A stretch of 64,000 bases of DNA, taken from contig JAYKYS010000010.1 of assembly GCA_036924285.1 (NCBI GenBank), forward strand, positions 1,736,001-1,800,000. Direction: 5' to 3'. A model generated the notes under the pieces. That model worked only from the letters and a program-made list of their open reading frames with translations, was not told the DNA's origin and ran no database searches. Origin of the DNA: Asterella californica (Eukaryota > Streptophyta > Marchantiopsida > Marchantiales > Aytoniaceae). Positions 1-9,865 of the stretch are shown here, one piece after another; positions within the stretch are counted from its first letter, which is position 1; the number at the start of each line of letters is the position of its first letter. Both the position numbers and the translations under genes were made by a program.

Positions 1-2140
1 TTATATATTCATAATACATAAATTATATAGTCATTACATCTAAATACACTTACATCTAGGGCGAGTCAAAGCTAAAACATAAGATTCTCTACGTCCAGAA
101 ATATTTTTTTTCCGTAGTTTATTAAAACATTATTTTGATACAGCCATGGATAGCTTATGGTCCTATTTATATATTATTAAAAATAATATTTTATTATAGT
201 AAACATTAAAATGATTTTTATGAGTTTTAACTTCCTTATATCTAAAACTCACATCCGAATCGAATAAAAAATCAGTATGAGACATCCACGGGAAATCTCT
301 TGGCCGAAATAGGAACACTTCCTCGCGAACAAAGAATATTTGCCAAATATTTTGGCTTTGACGATGCACTATTTTTTCTTGAATGATGATGAGTATCATG
401 AAACGTTGTTTAAAAGAATTTTTTATAAAATGAGAAGATGTTAAATTCCCATTGCATGTACCAAAATTAAGGAGGAACGTTTTTGTCGAGAAGAAAAGAG
501 GATATTCCCATCGCAGGCTGTATTCTCACTAGTTACTATTTAGATTACTTTTAGTATTATAAACACTATGTCAGTGATGGTCTAACAACCCGACTTCACA
601 TAAATTATGGGTATAAACACTATCAAAAGTTAACACTAACTACATATAACTTAATTTATATAAACTGAAAATATTAAGTTTCTCTAAATTTTTAGTGTTT
701 AACTTATATAGATAACATCATCACAGTAAAGGAGTTCAGACTTCATTTCCAATATTCAGTTCTCAACTCTTGTAGGCCAAGGTAAAGTTCAATGTTCCCA
801 AATATTGTCAAAGTATGGTGTCACTTTTCTGCAAGTTAACTCCTAAATTTATCTTGAGTATGCATTATAATGGTGACTTTGTGTGCCATACATTTATTTT
901 CACGTTCGATAACATACGCATTAAACAACAAAATAATCACTAATAGATATTACTATTAATAATTTTAATCATCTACTAACAAGAGTAATAAATATTACCA
1001 TGGTTCATGTTAATCATCTTCAAAATCCTGACACTCAAGAAACATGGTGTTATAAACACTATTTGTTAGTAACCGTAATTCGTCTGTGAACCAAAATGTA
1101 CATGGCCGTGTAGTTCGGTATATCTGTATGGGGAAAACCTGTCAACTGAGCCACAGGTCATACCATCTCTAACCCATAAATCTTTTACAGCGTGTTTACA
1201 TATATGCTCGTGTCAATCGAGGACCCTTCATCAAAAGTATTGTATTGATAAGTCTCCCCACTAACAACAATTAATAAATATCTAAATGATCTGTTTTATA
1301 TTTATAAACTGGAACAACTGTTATACTGCAATTATCTAGGCAGGTCTTGAAATATATTATGGCACAAAGCGAAAGTGCTTAATGGAACTTAATATTCATT
1401 ATAAAGTTGGTATTTAAAAATATAATTTATTTAGTTTCATAATAATAAATTCAAATTCGTTGCACATCAGCTGTTTCAGTTCATGAAAATAAGATGAATC
1501 AGCATATCCATTTAAGATGAATTTTCTTTTCTATTGAACTGCTTGTTTCCATTACAATGATATACTTGATTTCATGAGTCTACACATACTATGTCGATTT
1601 TATTGACTTTTGTCAAAATATATCGGTTATATGATAATCTTGATTAGTGATTGGTTCTGAGATTTATACGAGTTGTAACAAGCAAAACTACAAGTATAAA
1701 TCTGTCATGTTTAACAATGCCCTTTATTCTGCTAGAACAAATGACAATGAAACCGGAGGATCAAAGGAGACGCTAGTAAAGAGCACCATATCATTTGTTC
1801 CACCATGGGAAACCAAGATAATTTTTTGTACAACCAGCATATAATTTTTTATGCTGTTTGTCGACCTTATTTCACTTTTGTATGGTTTTCTTGTTTCTTT
1901 TTTGTGTTCTGTCACTTTTAACGTGGTTTTTTTGGCACACAAGAGATTTGTAAATATTGCTATGTCATATTATCACACGACAAACAAATTTGGTGGATAC
2001 TAGAACACTTAGGGTTATCTTTCAGAATCATATTTTAATGGTCCACATTCTATGTGATAATACATTTATGTTCCGTGTGATATTGGTTCGAGACATAATA
2101 TATAATATATATTCCCCTCTCATGACCTTGCACATCTGAC
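1..2140. other. A+T-rich intergenic DNA, no gene seen
   Basis: No reading frame here resembles a protein family; the short frames have low-complexity, A+T-driven composition. The only recurring short string noticed is TAAACACTAT (near 563, 613 and 1052). I see no RNA gene or element boundary. It is probably decayed repeat DNA. Confidence 0.6.
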
Positions 2141-2149
2141 TGTTTGGCA

Positions 2150-2280
2150 GTTTTTGTTATCGGAAAGACGTAAGTGTTATGTTGAAAGTTCGTACTATAC
2201 GGGACTTGATTTGATCTCTACGGGAGTTGCAGTCAGAGCGAACATAACCCATAAGCGAAGTGGAGACTCACGCATTGTGA
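2150..2280 (-). repeat. Paired-hairpin repeat, fragment R1
   Basis: This is a body fragment of the repeat family described at 2681-3025, in reverse orientation. The shared blocks are TTTTGTTATC followed by a GGAAAGA-type run, then AAGTGTTATG, then CATAACCCATAA and GACTCACGC. The same order occurs at 8655-8846 and, more diverged, at 22500 and 44381. Neither hairpin is preserved here. Confidence 0.5.
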
Positions 2281-2680
2281 AAAGTAAAGTGAGAGATCTA
2301 GTTCTCAAGAATTCATCAATTCGTCCACACATTAATTCTTCTCAATACATTAATAAATTAATCAAAAGTCTTCTTGCCTTCTAGTGTACATGGGAGAATA
2401 TCCTCCCTACTGCCCGTACATCAAATCTCATTTTCTCCATTCGGGAAGTATATAAAAGTTATGTTAGGTTGCTATAAAAATCAAAGTTTTCTCTCATTAA
2501 TATATGTTAATCAGTTTCAGAGTTTCCAGCACATCTTGACATAATCCATAAGTGTGGTACAGACTAACATGCTGCTGGGGATATAAGTCTATAACCCTGT
2601 GATCCAAAAGATGTCATTTCATATGTATAATTTTTATGCCTTAATTCTTCCTCTCGAAAAAGCAATTTGAAAGGCACCCA

Positions 2681-3025
2681 TGCATATTCACCTTCTCCAT
2701 CTTCTGATAGAGGAGGCAAATATGCAAGGGTTTAATTTATAACCTAACCTTTCTGCTGAAAAGGATTAGATAATGAATAAAATGCTTCTTTAAAGCTTGA
2801 GTCTTTGCTTGTAGCTTTGCGGATTTAAACGGTAAGAAGCGCCTCCTCTTCTCTTTCTTTATGGGTTATGTCAAGATCTTCTCATGTCTCTGTGCTCTTC
2901 TAATATTTAATATTTATAAAAAATTTGATATTTTAGATTAACTTAATATATAATTTTTAGTTAACACTTATGTATTTTTTGATAACCACAAACAGACAAG
3001 AGTTTTCTGGAAATTCATGTTGCAT
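2681..3025 (+). repeat. Paired-hairpin repeat, full unit R2
   Basis: The unit opens with inverted repeat A (2681-2726, TGCATATTCACC to the closing AATATGCA). Inverted repeat B follows at once (2731-2781, TTTAATTTATAACCTAACC to GGATTAGATAATGAATAAA). After that come about 240 bp of body with blocks shared by the other copies (AGAAGCGCC, TATGGGTTATGTC, TTTTTGATAACC, GTTTTCTGG). The unit ends at ATGTTGCATGCATATTC, which is also the first arm of the next copy, so R2 and R3 are head to tail. It has no coding capacity. Possible origins are a non-autonomous transposon terminus or a dispersed satellite-like unit; the class is unresolved. Confidence 0.6.
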
Positions 3026-3126
3026 GCATATTCACTTTTTCCAAGTTCAGAAGAGAGAAATATACAAAGAGCTTTAATTTATATCCTAACCCTTCTTTCT
3101 GGAAGGGTTAGATTATAAATTAAAGC
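3026..3126 (+). repeat. Paired-hairpin repeat, hairpins only R3
   Basis: Hairpin A is at 3026-3066 and hairpin B at 3070-3126. B is the best-preserved B-type palindrome in the window. Its outer arms AGCTTTAATTTATA and TATAAATTAAAGCT are complementary, and the inner arms CCTAACCCTTC and GAAGGGTTAG also pair, around a short T-rich loop. The body expected downstream is not recognisable after about 3130. Confidence 0.6.
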
Positions 3127-3972
3127 TTAGAAATTAAAAATGTGTTTACTGATGAGAGGCACATATTTTGATATCAGAAAAAAATTCTCTCTGCGTGGGT
3201 AAAGTATGGGTTTTTGTAACTCAAGTGACCATGTGTAATCAAGTTTATCAAGGGAGTTATAATTTTAATGATTTCAATTTAGCACTTTTAGTTTAGTAAA
3301 ACAAATTTGCAAAACCTTTAACCTAGAAAGCTAAAGGAGGAAGAAATCACTTTGGATGCAGATTTGACTGGACGGAGAAGAAATATATCCCGAATGAATA
3401 AAAAATACTTGCATTAAATCAAAAGTTTCAAAATGAAAGTAAATATGATATGCATGCTGAAAGATCAATCACATCTCGAAGAATAATTTGTTGTTGGAAT
3501 AGAAATGGAACAATGAGATTATCTTTGATAACAAAAAAATTGGTATTCTTGCATTGAAGATAGATATTTCTGTGGTATGAAAGAACTCTGCTGCAAAGTC
3601 CGAACGTGTTTCAGCAACAATCTTCATCTACATCACGTGAAAAATATCATGAGATTATCATTTCAGTGCTACTTGACCTTGTCATCTTTCGTGTGAAAGT
3701 ATATCAAGTTTGAGGATCTTAATTTCTGTATTTAATCAAAATAATAATTTATTGATAATGAAACTTTATACTAAAAAGTAAATATTCTCTGGGGTAGAAG
3801 AAGCGGGATCCATTATGATGCTCCTTGGAAAGGACAAAATATCTTGCTCTTGCATTTGATGTTGATGCATGCTTCCGAATACATCAACATAAAGATAGTC
3901 GTACTCGCTCAGCTGCACTACTGATGACGAGAAACAATTTGTTTAATTAATGATAATTGCGTTCCTTGCATT
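3127..3972. other. A+T-rich spacer between repeat units
   Basis: No gene or recognisable element. A GATATGCATGC string near 3450 recalls the unit boundary of the paired-hairpin repeat but has no hairpins beside it. Confidence 0.5.
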
Positions 3973-4290
3973 TATGTATATCCATCTTCTGGAGGAGGCA
4001 AATATGCAAAGGTTTAATTTACAACTCAACTCTTTCATTGGGAAAGGTAGGTAATATTATAATGTGTTGATTAAATAATAAGATTTGGTAGTTTTTATAG
4101 AGCGCGAGTCGAGCTTTCTTTTATAGGTTTATTTCAGTCTCTAATTGATATTCAGCATCTCCACCTCTGGCTATCAATTAATATTAATATTTTATTTTTC
4201 CTCTCAATTTTGTATAAATAATTTTCACATAACACTTATATATATTCCAACAATAACAAATGAGTAAAAGTTCTCCAAAGTTGATATTGC
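3973..4290 (+). repeat. Paired-hairpin repeat, unit R4
   Basis: A degraded hairpin A (3973-4007, ending GGCAAATATGCA) and hairpin B (4013-4062) are followed by a body with GAGCGCGAGTC, CTTTTATAGGTTTATTTCAG, CATAACACTTATATA and AACAAATGAG blocks. It ends at TATTGCATGTATATTAACC. Read in reverse complement, this body matches 8655-8846 closely over most of its length. That match shows the family is dispersed in both orientations. Confidence 0.6.
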
Positions 4291-4920
4291 ATGTATATTA
4301 ACCTCATTGGATCGATGTTCCAGTTGATTACAAGGAAACTCTTCTTTGGGTCTTTGGTATGATAGGCATGAGGTTTACATGCTTTTGTGATCAAGAAGTA
4401 GGAGTAGAAGATTATGGATTCTATAACAGATGGTAGCATGGGGTGATACAAAACGAGAGGTCTCAGTATAATGTACGATAAGGGATAATTTCTGGATCTT
4501 TATTATTTATATTAAGATAAATTGTGCATCACTAATTATTTTCTTTTAATAAATTTCTGCACCTTGTATTGTATTTATAATTACTGAATGTATGATTTTT
4601 AATATCTTATAATATTTATTTGTAATAACCACCAAAAATAGCATTAAATGTAAATTAAGTATTAGCAACTTCAAGCAAAATAAAAGAAAGACATATTCTG
4701 ATTAGATAGCATATTATCAGAAACAATCGATTGTATATAAAAAAAAGTTTAAGTAAAAGTAGCCTTGATGTGATGACTTTGATTTTGTAGCGATGTGACG
4801 GTTTTGTAGTCATAGTACCACCACCTTCTTTGCACTTTATCTTATCAATCGCGTGAAGCAATAGTTCCTTATTGAATTTGAACTTGCTCAACTTCATTAT
4901 CCGATCGATGTTTATAATTG

Positions 4921-5130
4921 TTTGCACTATGTTGCAATGAGCGCTTGCCACAGAAGTTTGTTTGTAGTTCACATTCACATAAGCTCACTCTTTGAGTTTA
5001 CCTCGTTTTCATTAGAACAGAGTTATTTGCACTATGTTCTAATGAATGGTCTTCAGTGAAACTTGTTTATAGTTTGCATTCATATGAGCTCACTCGTTTA
5101 GCTTGACCTCTGCTCCATTCTGTGATTTTG
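4921..5130 (+). repeat. Two-copy tandem duplication, ~105 bp unit
   Basis: Both units begin TTTGCACTATGTT (4921 and 5026). They share, in order, AATGA, a GAA..TTGTTT.TAGTT block, CATTCA.A..AGCTCACTC and a CT-rich end. The copies have diverged by substitutions and small gaps. No coding sense is seen. Confidence 0.6.
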
Positions 5131-6057
5131 ATATATCACTTCTTTGTGCAATGTACAGATCATGCGAAACATTATGAATCATTGTTTGAATCTTTGACAA
5201 AGTTATGCAAAGGTCTTTACATTTCATATTTAATATAACTATATAATTGTTTTCTCGGTGTCTTCAGTACATATAATGATACATTTTATTAAGCATACTT
5301 ATGTTATTTACAAACTGTTATATACTATTATCAAATTTTAATTTTATAGCATTTTCAGTTTATCTCTCATGTTATGGAATGGACTTTAAGTGTGATATCA
5401 TTATCATGTTATGGATGATTTTGTAGTGTGAAAAGTTATCACACAACGGATGTGAACAAGCTTGACTCTTCTGCTTGGTAAGCTGCACCCTAGCTAAGCT
5501 TGTAGTTAAGCTAAGGCATATGTAAGCTGAACCAGAGCTCAACAGAGGAAGTTTTATGAAAACTGATAATACCAAGTCGAGAGCTCGCAAAGTTGAGCAT
5601 TGCAGAACTTGTGTTGGATAAAACAAGATCTTGTTGACGAGGATATGTGATTTGGAAGATTATAAGATATGCGAAAGAGGGATTGCATGAGAAGCAAAAG
5701 TCTGGTTAAGATTTGAGTCCAAATGTGTGTACGGATAGGTTATGATGCAGAGTATGCTTAGGGTATTCTTTCACTCAAAACGGATCTACACGAGGGAGAT
5801 ATGCAGATTTGAAGTAGTAAACGAGACTTAAAGCAATTGAAAGGAAATGCTTAATCTTTACTAATACAACTTGTTTTGTGTGAAAGAAGATGGGAGAGTT
5901 GATTACCTCAGCTTCATGACACCAAAAGATTTGGGGTTCAAATCTCCACACATGCGCTTCCAGATTGGATCTATGGGTGTTCTTTGATCGTTGTTGCACG
6001 CCGACCTTCAACAATGGAGGATTACGTTGGATGCGATCTATGTCCTACTTAGGACAG
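5131..6057. other. Intergenic DNA, nothing recognised
   Basis: Moderately A+T-rich sequence without a convincing reading frame. The short frames on the minus strand near 5372-5626 and 5775-6014 show no family signature. Confidence 0.5.
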
Positions 6058-6238
6058 GAGACGATAATCTTTTTAAATGTAGCTTGAAATGAATGGTGGT
6101 TCTAAATACAATGATGTTATTTTGGAGACGATATCTCTCTTGAATGTAGCTTGATATAGGTGGTGACTCCATATACAATATATCTCTTAAATGTAACTTG
6201 ATATGTGTGATGGATCCGTATGCAATGATGTTATCAAG
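6058..6238 (+). repeat. Diverged three-copy tandem repeat, ~60 bp unit
   Basis: Three successive units carry ATCTCT..TAAATGTAGCTTGA.AT..GTGGT followed by TACAATGATGTTAT, starting near 6058, 6126 and 6175. Copies differ by substitutions and short deletions. It lies upstream of the retroelement remnants at 7158 and 7785 and may belong to the same decayed element. Confidence 0.5.
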
Positions 6239-7157
6239 GAATTGTTATCAACAATGACGGCATCAAACTAGACGGTGAATGCTACCTACGAGTACTTGAG
6301 AAAGGAGGTGAATGCTATCAAATGGATGGTCCAAAACTAAGATGGTGTTATCTACATACCTACTGCTACATTGTTCTGTTTCTGGTGCGATCTTTTACTA
6401 GAAACAAAGAAGAGTAAGAGAGAACTAGAATGTGAACACTTAACGCACACGAATTTGTTATTTAGTTTGGGATGTGAGATTATTGTACAAATGTATTCTT
6501 ATACGAGTCACTAGTTGTATGGTTACACTTGAACATGAATAGTGTGTGCCAAGTGGCTCTGCAAGTTTGTGTTGCTATCAAGGTCACAATTGAGCGTAAT
6601 CCAGATGTAAGATTATGATTATGTTTGTACAAAGTCTAGAGTTTAGAGTTAAGAAGTATTTTTACACTTGTCAAGGTTGTGCCACACTTCTCCAATGTCC
6701 AGCGAGGTAATGACAATTGTTATTGCACTTTTTGTAGGTAGTGTAGATGCGAGAAAAACCCTAAAGTGGTACGACAAGAAGTATATCAGTAATGTGATGT
6801 TTAGTGTGAGAAGAAGAAAATAAAAGATTACTTGTAGAGATCTCTCGACGAGAAAAAGGAGTTAAGCCGAAGTGTAAAAGTGTTTGAGTGTGCTTTGAGC
6901 AAGTTGTTACAACATGAGCTATTGAATGCAAAGAGATTTTGCTTGCGTAGAAGCAATTTTTCTATAATCTTAAGTATTGAGTGTGACGACTGAGTGAGGA
7001 GTCAGATCGGAGTGAATTCTTTTGGAGCGTGTTTACTGCTAGACAAAAGAGGCGTTTGTGAAGTTTGGGAAAGAGTGGACAGTTCGATCTAGGGCTATTG
7101 AGGGTTGAAGTGGACAAGGTTCAAAAACCTTTGAATCTGTATATTGCAACTTCCTCT
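6239..7157. other. Possible decayed retroelement LTR or leader
   Basis: No reading frame is open for long. Because a primer-binding-site-like string follows at 7158 and a gag zinc knuckle at 7842, this stretch could be the 5' LTR and leader of an old LTR retrotransposon. No second LTR copy was found in the window, so this is inference only. Confidence 0.25.
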
Positions 7158-7171
7158 TATGGTATCACGAG
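7158..7171 (+). other. Possible retrotransposon primer binding site
   Basis: The string TGGTATCACGAGAC is close to the initiator-Met tRNA primer binding site TGGTATCAGAGC used by many plant LTR retrotransposons, differing by one inserted C and then mismatches. Its position about 0.65 kb upstream of a gag zinc knuckle on the same strand supports it. The adjoining LTR edge does not end in a clear CA. Confidence 0.35.
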
Positions 7172-7784
7172 ACACGTAGACTAGATTTGTCATCAATTTA
7201 GTGAGTGTGACTACAATATTGCGATCTTGAGACGTTGTGAGTTTCAAGAAGAATTAACGGTTGGGTTTTGAGAGACTAGAACAAATGATTCGGAAAGTAT
7301 AAATTTTACGTTTTACGGTTCTGTGCACAACTTCGCTTAAGGAGCTTGATTTGAGATCAAAATTGATAGAGGAATAGATCTCAAGTCGATGAACATCACC
7401 AAGAGCTTTAGTTTGGCTCGACTATAAAATATCTAATTGTTCACTTCAACTTCTTGTTATCGACCACAGCTAAAGAGTTCCGTCTTTCTTAAGAGACTCA
7501 CGTCCCGACTCCATGTAGGATATTTGAATAATATGCATGCAGGTATCAACTTTGGAGAACTTTTGCTCGCTTGCTATTATCAAAACGATATAAATATTAT
7601 GTGAAAATTTTGTACAAGAAGACATTTGTTCTAAAAGTTCTAAATAATAGTTAATTTATTATATATATATATCAAATAATCATTTGATATTCAACCCTTT
7701 TGAACCACGGGCTTCAAGCGACAATAGGAAAAGAGTGAGAAAGATCGGAAAGATTCTTCTGTCCGGATAGCAAAGCGACAGTAA

Positions 7785-8002
7785 ACAAGAGCAAAACCTA
7801 AGAAGCAAACACCTCAGAAGGAAAATGGTGCTAAGTTTACTTGCTACAATTGTGACGAGGCATGTCATATTGCTAAGGACTGCACGAAACCTAAGGTTAG
7901 TAACTGTAACATGAATGCGTTTGTTGCAAAGGACTTGTTGGAAGATCATGTGACTGTGATCTTGAGAACCACGAAGAAGACTTCGAGATTGATGTTTCTA
8001 TC
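7785..8002 (+). pseudogene. Retrotransposon gag remnant with CCHC zinc knuckle
   Basis: A frame open from 7785 (preceded by TAA at 7782) reads a basic K/Q/P-rich stretch, then a zinc knuckle CYNCDEACHIAKDC at 7842-7883. That fits the CX2CX4HX4C nucleic-acid-binding motif of LTR-retrotransposon Gag nucleocapsid. It continues for about 35 more residues and stops where rRNA-like sequence begins. The upstream capsid part of Gag cannot be read through, so this is a broken fragment. Copia or gypsy membership cannot be decided from the knuckle alone. Confidence 0.6.
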
Positions 8003-8005
8003 TCT

Positions 8006-8462
8006 CCGGATCGACTAACTCGCGTCCAATTGCTGTTTACACGGAACCTTTCTCCATTTCAGTCTTCAAAGTTCTCATTTGAATATTTACTGCTACCACC
8101 AAGATCTACACCGGAGGCCGTTTCACCCGGACTCACGCCCGAGGCTGCACGACGACCCCCGTTCCCTCCTTCTCATCGGGGCTTAATTGTGTATTAAATG
8201 TTTTTCGTTCACGATGACCGGGTGCAGGTCTCGCGCTTCAGCGCCATCCATTTTCGGGGCTAATCGATTCGGCAGGTGAGTTGTTACACACTCTTTAGCG
8301 GATTTCGACTTCCATGACCACCGTCCTCCTGTATTAATCAATCAACACCCTTTGTGGGATCCGGGTTAGCGCGTATTTGGGCACCGTAACCCGGCTTTTG
8401 GTTCATCCCGCATCGCCAGTTTTCCTTACCAAAAATGGCCCACTTGGAGCGTTCGGATTCTC
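8006..8462 (-). pseudogene. 25S rRNA internal fragment (pseudogene)
   Basis: The plus strand is the complement of an internal part of plant 25S rRNA. Recognisable conserved blocks, in order, are TTCAAAGTTCTCATTTGAAT, TACCACCAAGATCT, CTTCAGCGCCATCCATTTTC, ATTCGGCAGGTGAGTTGTTA, GACTTCCATGACCACCGTCC, CAACACCCTTTGTGGG, GGGCACCGTAACCCGGCTT and CAAAAATGGCCCACTTGGAG. It carries many substitutions and small indels, and no flanking 18S, ITS or 5.8S is present. It is therefore a dead, displaced copy rather than part of an rDNA unit. It abuts the gag remnant at 7785-8002. Confidence 0.88.
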
Positions 8463-8654
8463 CACCAGGGTTCAATCATATGCTTCACATCAACTTTATC
8501 GTGTGGTAAATAGATGCTCAAAGGGTTCAATACCCATATCAAAATTCAAGTCATAAAAATATAAATAGTCATAGAAATATTAACACCTATAAATGCAGAG
8601 TTCTAACCATTCTGACAGTAACATAATTAACAGAAACATCTATCCAATGATTTT

Positions 8655-8846
8655 AATATACATGCAAGATCAACTCAGGGAACTTTTATTTGTTTATTAT
8701 TGTTGGAAAAGATATAAGTGTTATGTCAAAATTCTTTGTAACAAACTTACAGAAAAAGTAAGATTTAAATATCAATTGATAATCAGACGTGGAGATGCGA
8801 GAAGAACGGACATAACCTATAAAGGAAAGATAGACTCACGCGCATA
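8655..8846 (-). repeat. Paired-hairpin repeat, body fragment R5
   Basis: This is the reverse complement of the R4 body. Shared strings include ATATACATGCAAGATCAAC, TTATTTGTT.ATTATTGTTGG, ATATAAGTGTTATG, ATATCAATTGATAA, GGAGATGCGAG, CATAACCTATAAAGGAAAGA and GACTCACGCGC. Hairpins B and A, expected beyond 8846 in this orientation, are absent, so this copy is truncated. Confidence 0.6.
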
Positions 8847-9440
8847 ACGTAGTAACATACATACTTTCGCTTGGAATACGAGAAACAAGGTTAGTATTCA
8901 TATTAGCAAGATATCATAAAAGATAGCTCTCAAATTCCAAATATTTTCTCTTCAGCTTAGCGAGAGAACTTGATACTAACACCATATTTGTGCAAGTTGC
9001 AGTGATAGTTCGTTGAAGAGTACTGCATTAAAGAAAAAGATGAAACTACATAGAAAATAAAAAATACACTATTCTTGTTAGAAAAAGCCAAACAACCGAC
9101 CATTTGAATAATATGACTCTTGTTACATCATCAACAAATATATCGAACTCAAACGAAAGAGAGAAAAATAAAAATTAGTCTAATCCAAAATACTAAAATT
9201 CAAACTTAGTATTCAAAATTTAATTAAACTAACTAAAAATTCAAAAATTAATTCAAAAATATTGATCTACCCATACGATTTAATCACCCAGACTATTAAG
9301 CGTAGTTGGTAATGCGAAGGGACCCTTATCCGGTCAGACGAGCTTCGGAGAAAGAGAGCCGCCGGTAAAGAGAGCCGAATACCAATGTTTGAATTCCATA
9401 CCTAAGGTCCAGGTGCTTAGATTAGGTTCGGCTCAATACT
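8847..9440. other. Intergenic region upstream of the hydrolase gene
   Basis: A+T-rich up to about 9290, then abruptly more G+C-rich. The change probably marks the promoter-proximal and transcribed 5' region of the gene starting at 9866. No clear TATA box can be assigned. A frame at 9443-9769 lies in the likely 5' UTR and lacks protein-like character. Confidence 0.4.
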
Positions 9441-9865
9441 AAATGGGCGCAGAATCCCCTGGCCTAAGGAGGGGTTTGTGCAGCCGAAGGAACGAAAATG
9501 GTTCTTGCAGATTCAGAAGCAGTCGGGTGAAAAGCGTCGAAGGGCCACCTCGCGGAGGCATGGCGATTGTAATCCTCTCAAAAGATCTAATTTATCCAGT
9601 GATGTCCATGGCTTCCTTGTGGTCAGCAGACATGGACGGACCGGTTTCATCAGCTGATCGCGGATTTCGTCTTCCTGTCTTGGCGCTAGCTGGATGCGAA
9701 GGGACGGAGGTGGAGAACGATCGCTGGAGAGCTTCTGCTGCTCGTCGTCGTGGAGTGAAGAAAGAATGAGAGGCAAGGTCCGCGAGCTTTGAAGGTGTAG
9801 GTAGTCAGGAAGAGAGTCTGGTTACGGAGAGACTCGAGGAGAGAGATAGAGAGAAAGAGAAAGGA

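Noticed and set aside
9443..9769. 108-codon frame upstream of the hydrolase
   Set aside because: It overlaps the probable 5' UTR and promoter, has no domain-like pattern and a skewed Arg/Gly/Ser composition typical of chance frames in G+C-rich DNA.
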